Assembly (NCBI RefSeq): GCF_000723885.1
Contig: NZ_CCDG010000053.1
Location: forward strand, 1 to 64,000
Source of the DNA: Paenibacillus camerounensis
Lineage (GTDB): Bacteria > Bacillota > Bacilli > Paenibacillales > Paenibacillaceae
Length of the DNA: 64,000 bases
Direction: 5' to 3'
The translations under genes were made by a program, and so were the position numbers. Of the stretch, positions 26,601 to 34,481 are shown in pieces. The stretch's first letter is position 1. Each line of letters begins with the position of its first letter. A model generated the notes under the pieces. It searched no databases. It was not told the origin of the DNA and saw nothing but the letters and a program-made list of their open reading frames with translations.

Positions 26601-27928
26601 TTCTGGTCAATCTTAATTCACTGCCGAATCTGGGATTCAGTCCGGTTTTCCCGGTAGGTGCCAATTATGTATTTTCACTGTTATCCGAAATGGGTGCAGA
26701 AGTTGATTTTATCGATTTTGTGCAGCATCCGGACTTGCTGGAAACGCTGGATTTTCTGGAAAAAGAGTTCGACTGCATCGCATTCTCCATCCGAAACCTG
26801 GATTCCATGGAGCTGGACGGTGAATATCTGGTAGATTATTACTTGAAAATCACAACCTTAATTATAGAGCAGGGCAGGCAACAGAATCCCGATGTGAAAA
26901 TTCTTCTGGGAGGAAGCGCCTTTACCGCCTACCCTAAAGGATTTGCTGAAGTATTTCCCTTTGATGCCGCTATAGACAGCGATACAGAGGAACGCTTATT
27001 TCAGTTTATCGCTGGCCATATCGAAGAAATGCAGAATGACCAGCTTGCAGGTATTAGCAGTGCCTGCCCTGAACGGTTTGCATTCGAAATTAAGTATGAA
27101 CCGGAGCTTGTAAGGGCTTATCTGGCAATTGGGGCGAAACAGATCGGCATTCCGACCCGGTGCGGAGGCCGATGTCCGATGCAGTGCATTTATTGCTCTT
27201 ACGGTTTGCTCGACCAGAATACCCATTATACCCGTCCACTTAACCTTTTGCGTAATGAAATTATCCAGCTCTATCAAATTGGCGTAAGAGAGCTGTTCTT
27301 TACGGATTCTTTAATCAATATTTCACCTGAGCATGCCCGGAATCTATGTCTGTTGCTGATTGAGCTTAATCTGCCGGAGCTTGAGTGGACTGCATATGCC
27401 AGGCCAACCCGCAATGAAGAGTTTTTGAGGCTGGCGGCTCTCTCAGGCTGTAAGACCTTGAGTGTTTCGTTCGATACCTTTTCTCCCGCTATGCTGACAA
27501 ACTTGAAAAAAGGTTTTTCTGTTCATACCATCAGCAGATTCATAACCTTATGCGCCCAATATAAAGTAAATCTTGTAGGTCTGCTATTATTCGGCGGCCC
27601 CGGAGAAACAGAGCTGACTATTAAAGAAACCTGTGAGTTTGCCAACCGTTTTCTTGAACCGGGTCAGCTTTTCTTTTCCTTTGGGATAAGGATCTCACCG
27701 GGAAGCGGACTGGAAATGCTGCTTGGGCAAGTAGGCAATGAGCTGCTTATTCCGCACTTTCTGGGCTTTGATGAACGGATCTTTGACTTTGTACTGACTC
27801 ACCTGGACGGAAGATTCATCTCAATGAACCTTCTGCTCAAAATCAGTAAATGGAGAGCAGCCTATAAGGCAATGTCCTGTAAACAAACAACACACCCCCA
27901 GCTTTCAATGGTCTGCCCAGAGTGCTGA
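26582..27928 (+). CDS. Radical SAM enzyme with cobalamin-binding-like N-terminal domain
   Basis: A 448-residue enzyme. Residues 1 to about 150 have the pattern of a B12-binding domain of class-B radical SAM proteins (KVILVNLNSLPNLGFSPVFPVGANYVFSLL, VKILLGGSAFTAYP), but the cobalamin-ligand motif DxHxxG is absent. The radical SAM core follows with the 4Fe-4S triad C198-x3-C202-x2-C205 in CPMQCIYCSY, then LFFTDSLIN, LSVSFDTF and LLLFGGPGET. Family members methylate unactivated carbons or rearrange substrates. Its position, overlapping the GNAT-like gene, makes the peptide or a carrier-bound building block the likely substrate. Confidence 0.82.
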   Translation: MRNYKVILVNLNSLPNLGFSPVFPVGANYVFSLLSEMGAEVDFIDFVQHPDLLETLDFLEKEFDCIAFSIRNLDSMELDGEYLVDYYLKITTLIIEQGRQQNPDVKILLGGSAFTAYPKGFAEVFPFDAAIDSDTEERLFQFIAGHIEEMQNDQLAGISSACPERFAFEIKYEPELVRAYLAIGAKQIGIPTRCGGRCPMQCIYCSYGLLDQNTHYTRPLNLLRNEIIQLYQIGVRELFFTDSLINISPEHARNLCLLLIELNLPELEWTAYARPTRNEEFLRLAALSGCKTLSVSFDTFSPAMLTNLKKGFSVHTISRFITLCAQYKVNLVGLLLFGGPGETELTIKETCEFANRFLEPGQLFFSFGIRISPGSGLEMLLGQVGNELLIPHFLGFDERIFDFVLTHLDGRFISMNLLLKISKWRAAYKAMSCKQTTHPQLSMVCPEC

Positions 27929-27953
27929 TCTCCTGAAAAGAGGTGCAATCCGG

Positions 27954-29408
27954 ATGTACACATTTAATGACTACTTGGAGCAATGGGCCGGGCGCATCGG
28001 CGGCAGTCCTGCGGTGGCCGATGCTGAACAGGAGCTGACTTACAGTATGCTGCTGTGTAAGGTGCGCGAGCTGCAGGGCTATTTGCACTCACGGGGCTTG
28101 CGCGAGGGGGATGTTGTAGGGATATCTGCTCCCCGCTGCGTTTCCCTTGTCCTCCTGTATGTGGCTGCATTGGGACTGGGACTGTCTGTCGTTCCGCTTC
28201 CCGAGCAGGCAGCGGAGATCCGGCTGCAGCAGATATTGTCCTTGATCCCGGTGAACGTTCTCATTCAATACGAAGGATACAGCCAGCCTGGCAGTAAGTC
28301 CTATGTAATGTATAGGATCAGGCCTGCTAAGGACGGCTATATAAAAGAAACGGACCGTACTTTTATTCCATATCAATTGAGCGACAGCTATGCAGGCTAT
28401 ACGTACTCACCGTCAGAGGCCAACGCCAGCTACTATAATCTCACCTCAGGCTCTACGGGCGGAGTTAAAGCGGTGAGAACAGGGAGCCGGGAGATTATTA
28501 TGAATGCGCTGCTTGTCAGCGAGCGTCTCCCTCTCAACACAGAAGACTGTTACTGCTGTTTATTTGCTCCAGATATGCATCCCCATGAACTATTTGCCAG
28601 ACCTCTGCTGTTTGGAGCCCGGTGTCTGTTAGTAGCCAATCACGAATTACGGAGCTTCGGGCATCACATGCGTGAGCACCGGCTGACACATTTGCTGGCT
28701 ACCCCCCACACCTTATCGAATCTGCTGAAAATATGCCAGGGCAGGGAAGACTGGCAGGGCATTAAATTCCTGCTGGGGACCGGGGAGAACGTTCCATATG
28801 ACCTTAGGTTTAAATTCTATAACCGGACGGGGAAAAAGCTGATATCGGTTTGGGGATGTACGGAGACTACGGGGATCGTACTGGTGATGCCGGAAGCCTC
28901 TTTTCTGGAGGAGGGGACTATTCTGGGTCTTCCTGTGCCCGGATATGAGCTGATAATTGAACCGGGCAGCGGTGAATTGCTGATACGCGGGGATAGCGTA
29001 ATGAAGGGCTATTGGAATTATGAGGAACAGCAACCTGTTGATCAGAACGGCTACTATCATACCGGAGATACGGTTACCTGTAATGCCGATGGTGTGCTGA
29101 CGTTTACCGGCAGGACAGATTCTTTCATTAAAGCGGCAGGGAGAAGGATTTCACTGCATGAGCTGGAGCAGCAAATCGGGAGCCTGCCCGGCATAGTGGA
29201 GATAGCAGCGGTTTATTCGGATGTAAGCCATACGGTAGGCATCTTTTACTCGGCGAATTCGGAATCAAGCAGAATGTATCCGGATATTCTTCAGCTGCTG
29301 AATGATGCGCTTACGCCTACTAAATTCCGTGTTATGCAATGCGCCGGATTGCCAAAGCTTACTAGCGGTAAAATTAACAAAAAAGAATTGGAAGCAAAGC
29401 TTGAATAA
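27954..29408 (+). CDS. Stand-alone AMP-forming adenylation enzyme (ANL superfamily)
   Basis: A 484-residue acyl- or aminoacyl-adenylating enzyme with the core motifs in order: A3-like NLTSGSTGGVKAV (P-loop, with Val where Pro is usual), A4-like MHPHELF, A5 VWGCTETTG, A7 YYHTGDTV, A8 GRTDSFIKAAGRRI and A10 SGKINKKEL with the catalytic Lys. It has no condensation, carrier or thioesterase domain attached. The acyl carrier protein gene starts 13 bases downstream, so it probably loads that carrier. Amino acid versus fatty or aryl acid specificity cannot be read with confidence. Confidence 0.87.
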   Translation: MYTFNDYLEQWAGRIGGSPAVADAEQELTYSMLLCKVRELQGYLHSRGLREGDVVGISAPRCVSLVLLYVAALGLGLSVVPLPEQAAEIRLQQILSLIPVNVLIQYEGYSQPGSKSYVMYRIRPAKDGYIKETDRTFIPYQLSDSYAGYTYSPSEANASYYNLTSGSTGGVKAVRTGSREIIMNALLVSERLPLNTEDCYCCLFAPDMHPHELFARPLLFGARCLLVANHELRSFGHHMREHRLTHLLATPHTLSNLLKICQGREDWQGIKFLLGTGENVPYDLRFKFYNRTGKKLISVWGCTETTGIVLVMPEASFLEEGTILGLPVPGYELIIEPGSGELLIRGDSVMKGYWNYEEQQPVDQNGYYHTGDTVTCNADGVLTFTGRTDSFIKAAGRRISLHELEQQIGSLPGIVEIAAVYSDVSHTVGIFYSANSESSRMYPDILQLLNDALTPTKFRVMQCAGLPKLTSGKINKKELEAKLE

Positions 29409-29421
29409 GGAGGCGCCCGGT

Positions 29422-29670
29422 ATGAAATCCCAGGAATTTATTTATGAGCTTTTAGAACGCAAATTTTCTGTACAAACGGCAGGAATTCATAAAGACTCGA
29501 AGCTGCGGGAATTGGGTCTCGACAGCTTTGATATATTCTTTTTCGTTGCAGAGCTGGAGAACAGGCTTGGTTGTAATATTCCTGATCAGAATTTACTGTC
29601 TTTTCAGCGGATTGGTGATGTAATTGACTATATGGATTGTAATCAGGTGAAAGCGGGGGATAACGCTTGA
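29422..29670 (+). CDS. Acyl/peptidyl carrier protein
   Basis: An 82-residue carrier protein with phosphopantetheine attachment site Ser35 in LRELGLDSFDIFFF, four-helix pattern and C-terminal helix IGDVIDYMD. Ribosome binding site AAGGAGG eight bases before the ATG at 29422 fixes the start; the frame is open further upstream but overlaps the adenylation gene. The last codon overlaps a TTG start of the next gene. Probable partner of the preceding adenylation enzyme. Confidence 0.87.
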   Translation: MKSQEFIYELLERKFSVQTAGIHKDSKLRELGLDSFDIFFFVAELENRLGCNIPDQNLLSFQRIGDVIDYMDCNQVKAGDNA

Positions 29671-30692
29671 ATAAAGAAGAAATCATACAACTTTTAACGG
29701 CAGACGGAGAAGAGCAGCAGATGCTTTTTGACACAGCGAAGGGGGTCAGGGATAAGCAGTTTCCGGAAGGAGTCAGTATTAGAGGTGTCGTCGAGGTATG
29801 TAATCTCTGCCTGTGCAACTGCGATTATTGCCCGATGCGGCGGGATAACCTGAAAAACAACTCGTTGTTTACATTGAACGAGGAGGGAATCCTGGGAGCG
29901 GTTGAGCAAATGACAGATTGCGGAATCCGTACAGTGTTTCTGCAGGGCGGGGAAAATCCGGCGAATACCCGGATAGCAGGAGGCGCCATCCGGAAGATCC
30001 GTTCCATGTACCGGGATGAAGTGAATATTATTCTGAACCTGGGTGTGAAAACGGCTGCAGAGTATGCGTACTTATATGAGCAGGGGGCGAACGGTTATAT
30101 TCTGAAATTTGAAACAAGTGACCCCATCAATCATGAGCGGCTCCGGCATGAAGCTTTGGATAAAAGGATTGAGGCGATTCAGATGCTGCTTGAGACCGGT
30201 TATGAGGTGGGCACCGGAATGATTATCGGTTTGCCCGGCCAGACCATCGACAGTATCGCTGACGATATTCTGTTGGCTAAATCACTGAATGTACATATGT
30301 GCAGTGTGTCGCCTTTTTTGCCGGCTCCGCACACTCCGCTTGAGAGTTACAGCAGCGGTTCGATTGATTTGTCGCTGAATGCTATATCTATTATGCGGAT
30401 TTTACATCCGGAATGGTTGATCCCTTCCGTAAGCGCACTGGAAAAAATCAGAGCGGGGGGACAAATTGCCGGACTGAATGCCGGAGCCAATGTAATCACA
30501 GTTAACTACACACCCAAACAGGAATCCGAGAAATATCATATCTACGGTGAAAACCGCTTTGTAGTCACCCTCGGACACGCTTTACAGACCATCGCAGGTG
30601 CCGGGCTTCAGGCTGCTGCTGATTTGATGAAGCCAGCGGAAGGACCGAATGCTATTTCTAAGGAGACTAATCATGAAAGTATACCAAGCTAA
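29667..30692 (+). CDS. BioB/HydE/PylB-like radical SAM enzyme
   Basis: A 341-residue radical SAM enzyme with the triad C48-x3-C52-x2-C55 (CLCNCDYCPMRRDN), preceded by VVEVCN, and with LQGGENP, LILNLG-like ILNLGVKTAAEY, YILKFETSD, VGTGMIIGLPGQT, CSVSPFLPAPHTP and a C-terminal BATS-like region (INVNYTP-like VITVNYTP). This pattern is closest to HydE, PylB and BioB. None of the hydrogenase, pyrrolysine or biotin partner genes is present. The start is a TTG overlapping the carrier-protein stop (TTGA), with GGGGGA upstream. A substrate tethered to the carrier protein is a reasonable guess. Confidence 0.85.
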   Translation: MNKEEIIQLLTADGEEQQMLFDTAKGVRDKQFPEGVSIRGVVEVCNLCLCNCDYCPMRRDNLKNNSLFTLNEEGILGAVEQMTDCGIRTVFLQGGENPANTRIAGGAIRKIRSMYRDEVNIILNLGVKTAAEYAYLYEQGANGYILKFETSDPINHERLRHEALDKRIEAIQMLLETGYEVGTGMIIGLPGQTIDSIADDILLAKSLNVHMCSVSPFLPAPHTPLESYSSGSIDLSLNAISIMRILHPEWLIPSVSALEKIRAGGQIAGLNAGANVITVNYTPKQESEKYHIYGENRFVVTLGHALQTIAGAGLQAAADLMKPAEGPNAISKETNHESIPS

Positions 30693-32214
30693 GCCTTCAT
30701 TGATTCTGGTCGATCAATCGGTACGGAGTGCTGGAGCGCCTGCGGGGCTTCCGTTGAACCCATCTTATTATGTACGTGACACTGAGAATAGAAGGACAAC
30801 GGTATTGGAAGCAGAGTCCTTCAGCTTATTGACAGAGCTGATGCAGCCTTTGCAATACGCTGAGCTGCTGAGCCGGTACGGGGGGGACGAAGAGGAGCTT
30901 CGGGCAGTTTTAGACTGGCTGATTGCCCGGGATTTCTTGTTATTAAAAGGCGGACCGGCTTCCGGGCAGGCCAGGCTGCTTACGGGCAGCTCCGAAGAGC
31001 GTCTAAAGGGAATACCGCTTATTCCCCGGACCATTATGTTCAATTGTACCCCTAAATGTAATTTGCGCTGCAAGCACTGCATTGTATCTGATAAGCATTA
31101 TAAGCAGCAGGATATTCTGCGGTTCGAGGATATACAAGCTTTTCTGGATGAGGCAGATACCTGCGGTGTGGAGAATGTAGTTCTATCAGGCGGAGAGCCT
31201 TTGCTGTGGCAATCGATCTATTCCGTTATTGAAGATTCATTGAATAGAAGCTACACGGTAATTCTATATACCAACGGCATGCTCATCAATGAGAAGTGGC
31301 TGACCCTGTTCCGGAGCATACAGGAGCAGAAACCCGGCGGCTTAAAGCTGCATGTTTCCCTGGATGGAGGAACCCCGGAAACACATGACGGCGTCCGGGG
31401 CGTCACTGGAAGCTTTAACCGGATCATCGGATCACTGGAGCAGCTTAACCGCTGGGGAATACCTGTTGCTGCCGTTGAAAGTATGGCTACAGCGGAGCTG
31501 TATTCTGAACTGGATTTTTTAATCGCTATCTGCCGCGAGAATGGCGTCGGGAGTCTGTATCTGCACCCCGTATTCAACTTTGACAGGAATCCGCAAATTC
31601 AAGAGCTTGAGCTGGAGTGGGACAGCCGGCTCCGTTACTTGCATAGAGTCAGTGAGCTTTCCGGCCTGGAGCTTGGAGTCGAGTTGCATTACAGTGACCC
31701 CTATTTTCCCACCGGACTCTTTCAGGAGAAGCCTTCGCTAGCCCGGAAGAACGCCGAAGCCTTCTTGAGCGGTATTCTCAGCGGAAATCGCATGGAGGGC
31801 GGTAATTATGATGTTGTTAAAAGGGATAAGGATGTCTTAACGAATTGCGATGGCGGTGTGAGCCAGATGTTTGTTGATTACAACGGGGATGTGTATCCTT
31901 GCATGATTTATGCGAATTCGGCCCGTCCGGTTGATCACTGCGGAAATGTTACCCGAAATTCGCTGCTTGAAGTCTGGAATTCCGAAGGGATGAACCGGGT
32001 AAGAAAAGTAATGAGCCGCAATGAGCTGACGGTCTGCAGCCAATGTGAACATTTTGACCAATGCGGGCCGGCTGTCAAGAAGTGCAGAATCGCATCTGAG
32101 ATTGCTTTGGGTGATTTTTTTGGGCCTTCCTATTTATGTGTAAGATATGCTGCACAGCTGGGTATCGCCCCAGAATTACTTACTTCCTACTGGCAAGAGC
32201 TTCTTAATAAGTAA
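30673..32214 (+). CDS. SPASM-type radical SAM peptide-modifying enzyme with PqqD-like N-terminus
   Basis: A 513-residue enzyme. Residues about 35-95 look like a PqqD/RRE-type wing domain (TTVLEAESFSLLTELMQPLQYAELLSRYGG, RAVLDWLIARDFLL), which binds leader peptides. The radical SAM core has C129-x3-C133-x2-C136 (CNLRCKHC), VVLSGGEPLLW and LHVSLDGG. The C-terminal third carries the cysteine-rich SPASM region (TNCDGG, VYPCMIY, CSQCEHFDQCGP, KKCR, YLCVRY) for auxiliary clusters. This architecture is that of PqqE and of sactipeptide/ranthipeptide maturases. The start at 30673 uses AAGGAG and overlaps the preceding gene by 20 bases. It is the enzyme most likely to act on the 88-residue precursor. 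Confidence 0.9.
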   Translation: MKVYQAKPSLILVDQSVRSAGAPAGLPLNPSYYVRDTENRRTTVLEAESFSLLTELMQPLQYAELLSRYGGDEEELRAVLDWLIARDFLLLKGGPASGQARLLTGSSEERLKGIPLIPRTIMFNCTPKCNLRCKHCIVSDKHYKQQDILRFEDIQAFLDEADTCGVENVVLSGGEPLLWQSIYSVIEDSLNRSYTVILYTNGMLINEKWLTLFRSIQEQKPGGLKLHVSLDGGTPETHDGVRGVTGSFNRIIGSLEQLNRWGIPVAAVESMATAELYSELDFLIAICRENGVGSLYLHPVFNFDRNPQIQELELEWDSRLRYLHRVSELSGLELGVELHYSDPYFPTGLFQEKPSLARKNAEAFLSGILSGNRMEGGNYDVVKRDKDVLTNCDGGVSQMFVDYNGDVYPCMIYANSARPVDHCGNVTRNSLLEVWNSEGMNRVRKVMSRNELTVCSQCEHFDQCGPAVKKCRIASEIALGDFFGPSYLCVRYAAQLGIAPELLTSYWQELLNK

Positions 32215-32700
32215 ATGGGGCCGCTTATGAATGCTGCAAAAGGAAAGAAGAACGGGCGGCTGTGGAACGGATTCTCTTATCTGTTTATCAGAACGCCGAT
32301 AGCGGCGTTGCTAATCATTGCAGGACTATGCGGAGGCTTATACATTTGGGCGAACAGCCTCCTTCTGCAACATTATGTAACGGTCAGCGGGTTGGTGTCT
32401 GTGACGGAGGAATATATGCTTGTTCGCTTAAAGGGGAATTATGACAGTTCCTATATCGAAATCCGCGATACTGCAAGCTGGTATTTAAGTGCGGACGGAG
32501 GGCGATATACGGGAACGGTCATAGCGGTGCAGGCTGAACCGGGCCGGAGTACTGTCGAGCTTGAAATCAGCAGCAGCCAATGGACCCGGGCTAATACAGA
32601 ATCGGGTAAGGCACTTTCCGGACAGCAGGTCTATGTAGAAATTCCCCAGGGGCAACGAAGCTTGTGGTTCAAAATGATTCATAAGGGAGAACGCCTATGA
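32215..32700 (+). CDS. Small single-span membrane protein (periplasmic-adaptor-like), unknown
   Basis: A protein of 161 residues, or 157 if the ATG at 32227 is used, which has GGGG upstream. A basic N-terminus (MNAAKGKKNGRLWNG) precedes one hydrophobic helix (TPIAALLIIAGLCGGLYIW), then an extracytoplasmic beta-rich domain (VTVSGLVSVTEEYMLVRLKGNYD, TGTVIAVQAEPGRSTVELEI, QVYVEIPQGQRSLW) resembling the beta-barrel part of an HlyD/MFP adaptor but much shorter. Its last four bases overlap the first exporter gene. Likely a helper of export or immunity; no firm family. Confidence 0.65.
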   Translation: MGPLMNAAKGKKNGRLWNGFSYLFIRTPIAALLIIAGLCGGLYIWANSLLLQHYVTVSGLVSVTEEYMLVRLKGNYDSSYIEIRDTASWYLSADGGRYTGTVIAVQAEPGRSTVELEISSSQWTRANTESGKALSGQQVYVEIPQGQRSLWFKMIHKGERL

Positions 32701-34481
32701 GGAAAACAATTTATACGCAGATGAAACCGCTGTGGCCGATTATCCGCCGGTACAGGTGGAGTTTCATCAATTTGTTCATCTGCGTTGTGGTTACTTCTGT
32801 TATAGGCATGGTTTATCCCTATATCTTCGGAATGCTTATTGATGAAGTCTTCTATCAGAGGAATTTCCAGTTCTTGAAATATATCGTGATTTTGTATGGC
32901 ACTGTTTTTGCCGGAGAGCAATGTCTGCATATCTGCTTTAACAGTGCCTGGGCTTATCTGGCTACCCGGTTCTCGTTTGATATCCGTAAGACGCTTTATG
33001 ATAAGCTGCTGTCACTGCGGCCGGCATTTTTCACTGCAAGCAAATCCGGTGATCTAATGACCATTATTAACCGGGATACCGAAGAAGTTTTGGCCTTCAT
33101 CCATCTTAATGTTTTTTTTCTTGCAGCTAATATCCTCCGTTTACTGACAGCGGTAGCTTTTGTGCTATATGCAAGCTTCTATTTAGGGCTCCTGATGCTG
33201 GTGGCCGTTCCGGCGGTTGTTTTTGTAACGGTGCTGTTTAACCGGAGATTACGAACCAGACTGACGGAGCAGAGAGAGCAGTATGGATCACTGATGAGCT
33301 GGTGCTTTGAAATGCTGGCTGGTTTGCAGGATATCAGGCTGCTGGGGGCCGGAAAGTACAGCTCCAGAACATTTGTACATTTGATTATCCAATATATGCG
33401 TGTTAAGAACAGCTCAAGTAAGCTGGAATGGATCTCTGAAAGAACGGTAGGGTTAATCAGTCTTTGTTCTGACCTCGCTTTGTATATTACGGCATGCTAT
33501 CTCATTATCCATCAGCAGCTGACGCTCGGCGTCTTTATTGCAAGTATGGAATACTTCTCCAAGGGTGGTGAGCTGCTGCAAAGAATTAGCGGCGCAAGCC
33601 GCAGTATTCAGCGCAATAAAGTGGCGATAGACCGGGTTATTTCTCTGCTTCAGGAGCCCGAAGAGAATAAGGGATTAGATTTACCCGGTCTGCGGGTGAC
33701 AAAGGGGAATATCGAATTTGACAACGTTTCCTTCAGCTATAACCCCGAAACTCCGGTTCTACAGAACCTGAGCCTTGTTCTGGAGGGCGGAACGACAGTG
33801 GCTCTTGTGGGCAAAAGCGGAAGCGGGAAGACCACATTGGCATCTCTGCTGCTGGGTCTCTATAAGCCCGATTCGGGAGAAATCAGGGTTGACGGAACCC
33901 CCATCAGCGGCTGCAGCCTGCGATCTCTCCATCGGGCAGTTGGTACCACCGCACAGGAAACTTTTCTCTTTGAAGGCACACTGCGCGAAAATTTACTTTG
34001 GGGAAGCGTTTATCAGAAGGACAAGGCACTGTGGACTGCTTGTGAGAAGGCATTCATTTCAGAATACATACGGACACTGCCCGAAGGAATGGACACCTTG
34101 ATTGAAGGAGAACAGGGACTGAGAATGTCAGAGGGACAAAAGCAGCGCATATCTCTGGCGCGCTCCTTTTTGCGGTCAGCCCCGATCATTATATACGATG
34201 AGGCCACCTCGGGACTCGACGGTGAAGCAGAGAAGGCTGTGCGGGCTCAATGGCATAACCTTAGCGGGAGCAGGACGGCTATTGTTATTGCCCACCGGCT
34301 GTCCACGATATTAAGCGCTGATAAGGTAGCGGTCCTGGATAACGGTAAGATCATCGCTTATGATCACCACTTGCGGCTGCTGTCTGACAGCGAAGTCTAC
34401 CGTCGGCTCTTTTATGAGCAATATGCAGAAAACGGATTGGGGAGAAATCATGGAGAACCTGCTGCGCAATATCAGGCTTAA
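32697..34481 (+). CDS. ABC exporter half-transporter 1 (TMD-NBD)
   Basis: A 594-residue ABC exporter: six-helix ABC membrane domain (about 1-310) then ATPase with Walker A GKSGSGKTT, Q-loop TTAQETFLFEG, signature MSEGQKQRISLAR, Walker B IIIYDEATSGLDG and H-loop IAHRLS. The signature reads MSEGQ rather than LSGGQ. There is no N-terminal C39 peptidase domain, so leader removal is not built in. It overlaps the next exporter gene by 32 bases, suggesting a heterodimer. Export of, or immunity to, the cluster product is inferred. Confidence 0.9.
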   Translation: MRKTIYTQMKPLWPIIRRYRWSFINLFICVVVTSVIGMVYPYIFGMLIDEVFYQRNFQFLKYIVILYGTVFAGEQCLHICFNSAWAYLATRFSFDIRKTLYDKLLSLRPAFFTASKSGDLMTIINRDTEEVLAFIHLNVFFLAANILRLLTAVAFVLYASFYLGLLMLVAVPAVVFVTVLFNRRLRTRLTEQREQYGSLMSWCFEMLAGLQDIRLLGAGKYSSRTFVHLIIQYMRVKNSSSKLEWISERTVGLISLCSDLALYITACYLIIHQQLTLGVFIASMEYFSKGGELLQRISGASRSIQRNKVAIDRVISLLQEPEENKGLDLPGLRVTKGNIEFDNVSFSYNPETPVLQNLSLVLEGGTTVALVGKSGSGKTTLASLLLGLYKPDSGEIRVDGTPISGCSLRSLHRAVGTTAQETFLFEGTLRENLLWGSVYQKDKALWTACEKAFISEYIRTLPEGMDTLIEGEQGLRMSEGQKQRISLARSFLRSAPIIIYDEATSGLDGEAEKAVRAQWHNLSGSRTAIVIAHRLSTILSADKVAVLDNGKIIAYDHHLRLLSDSEVYRRLFYEQYAENGLGRNHGEPAAQYQA

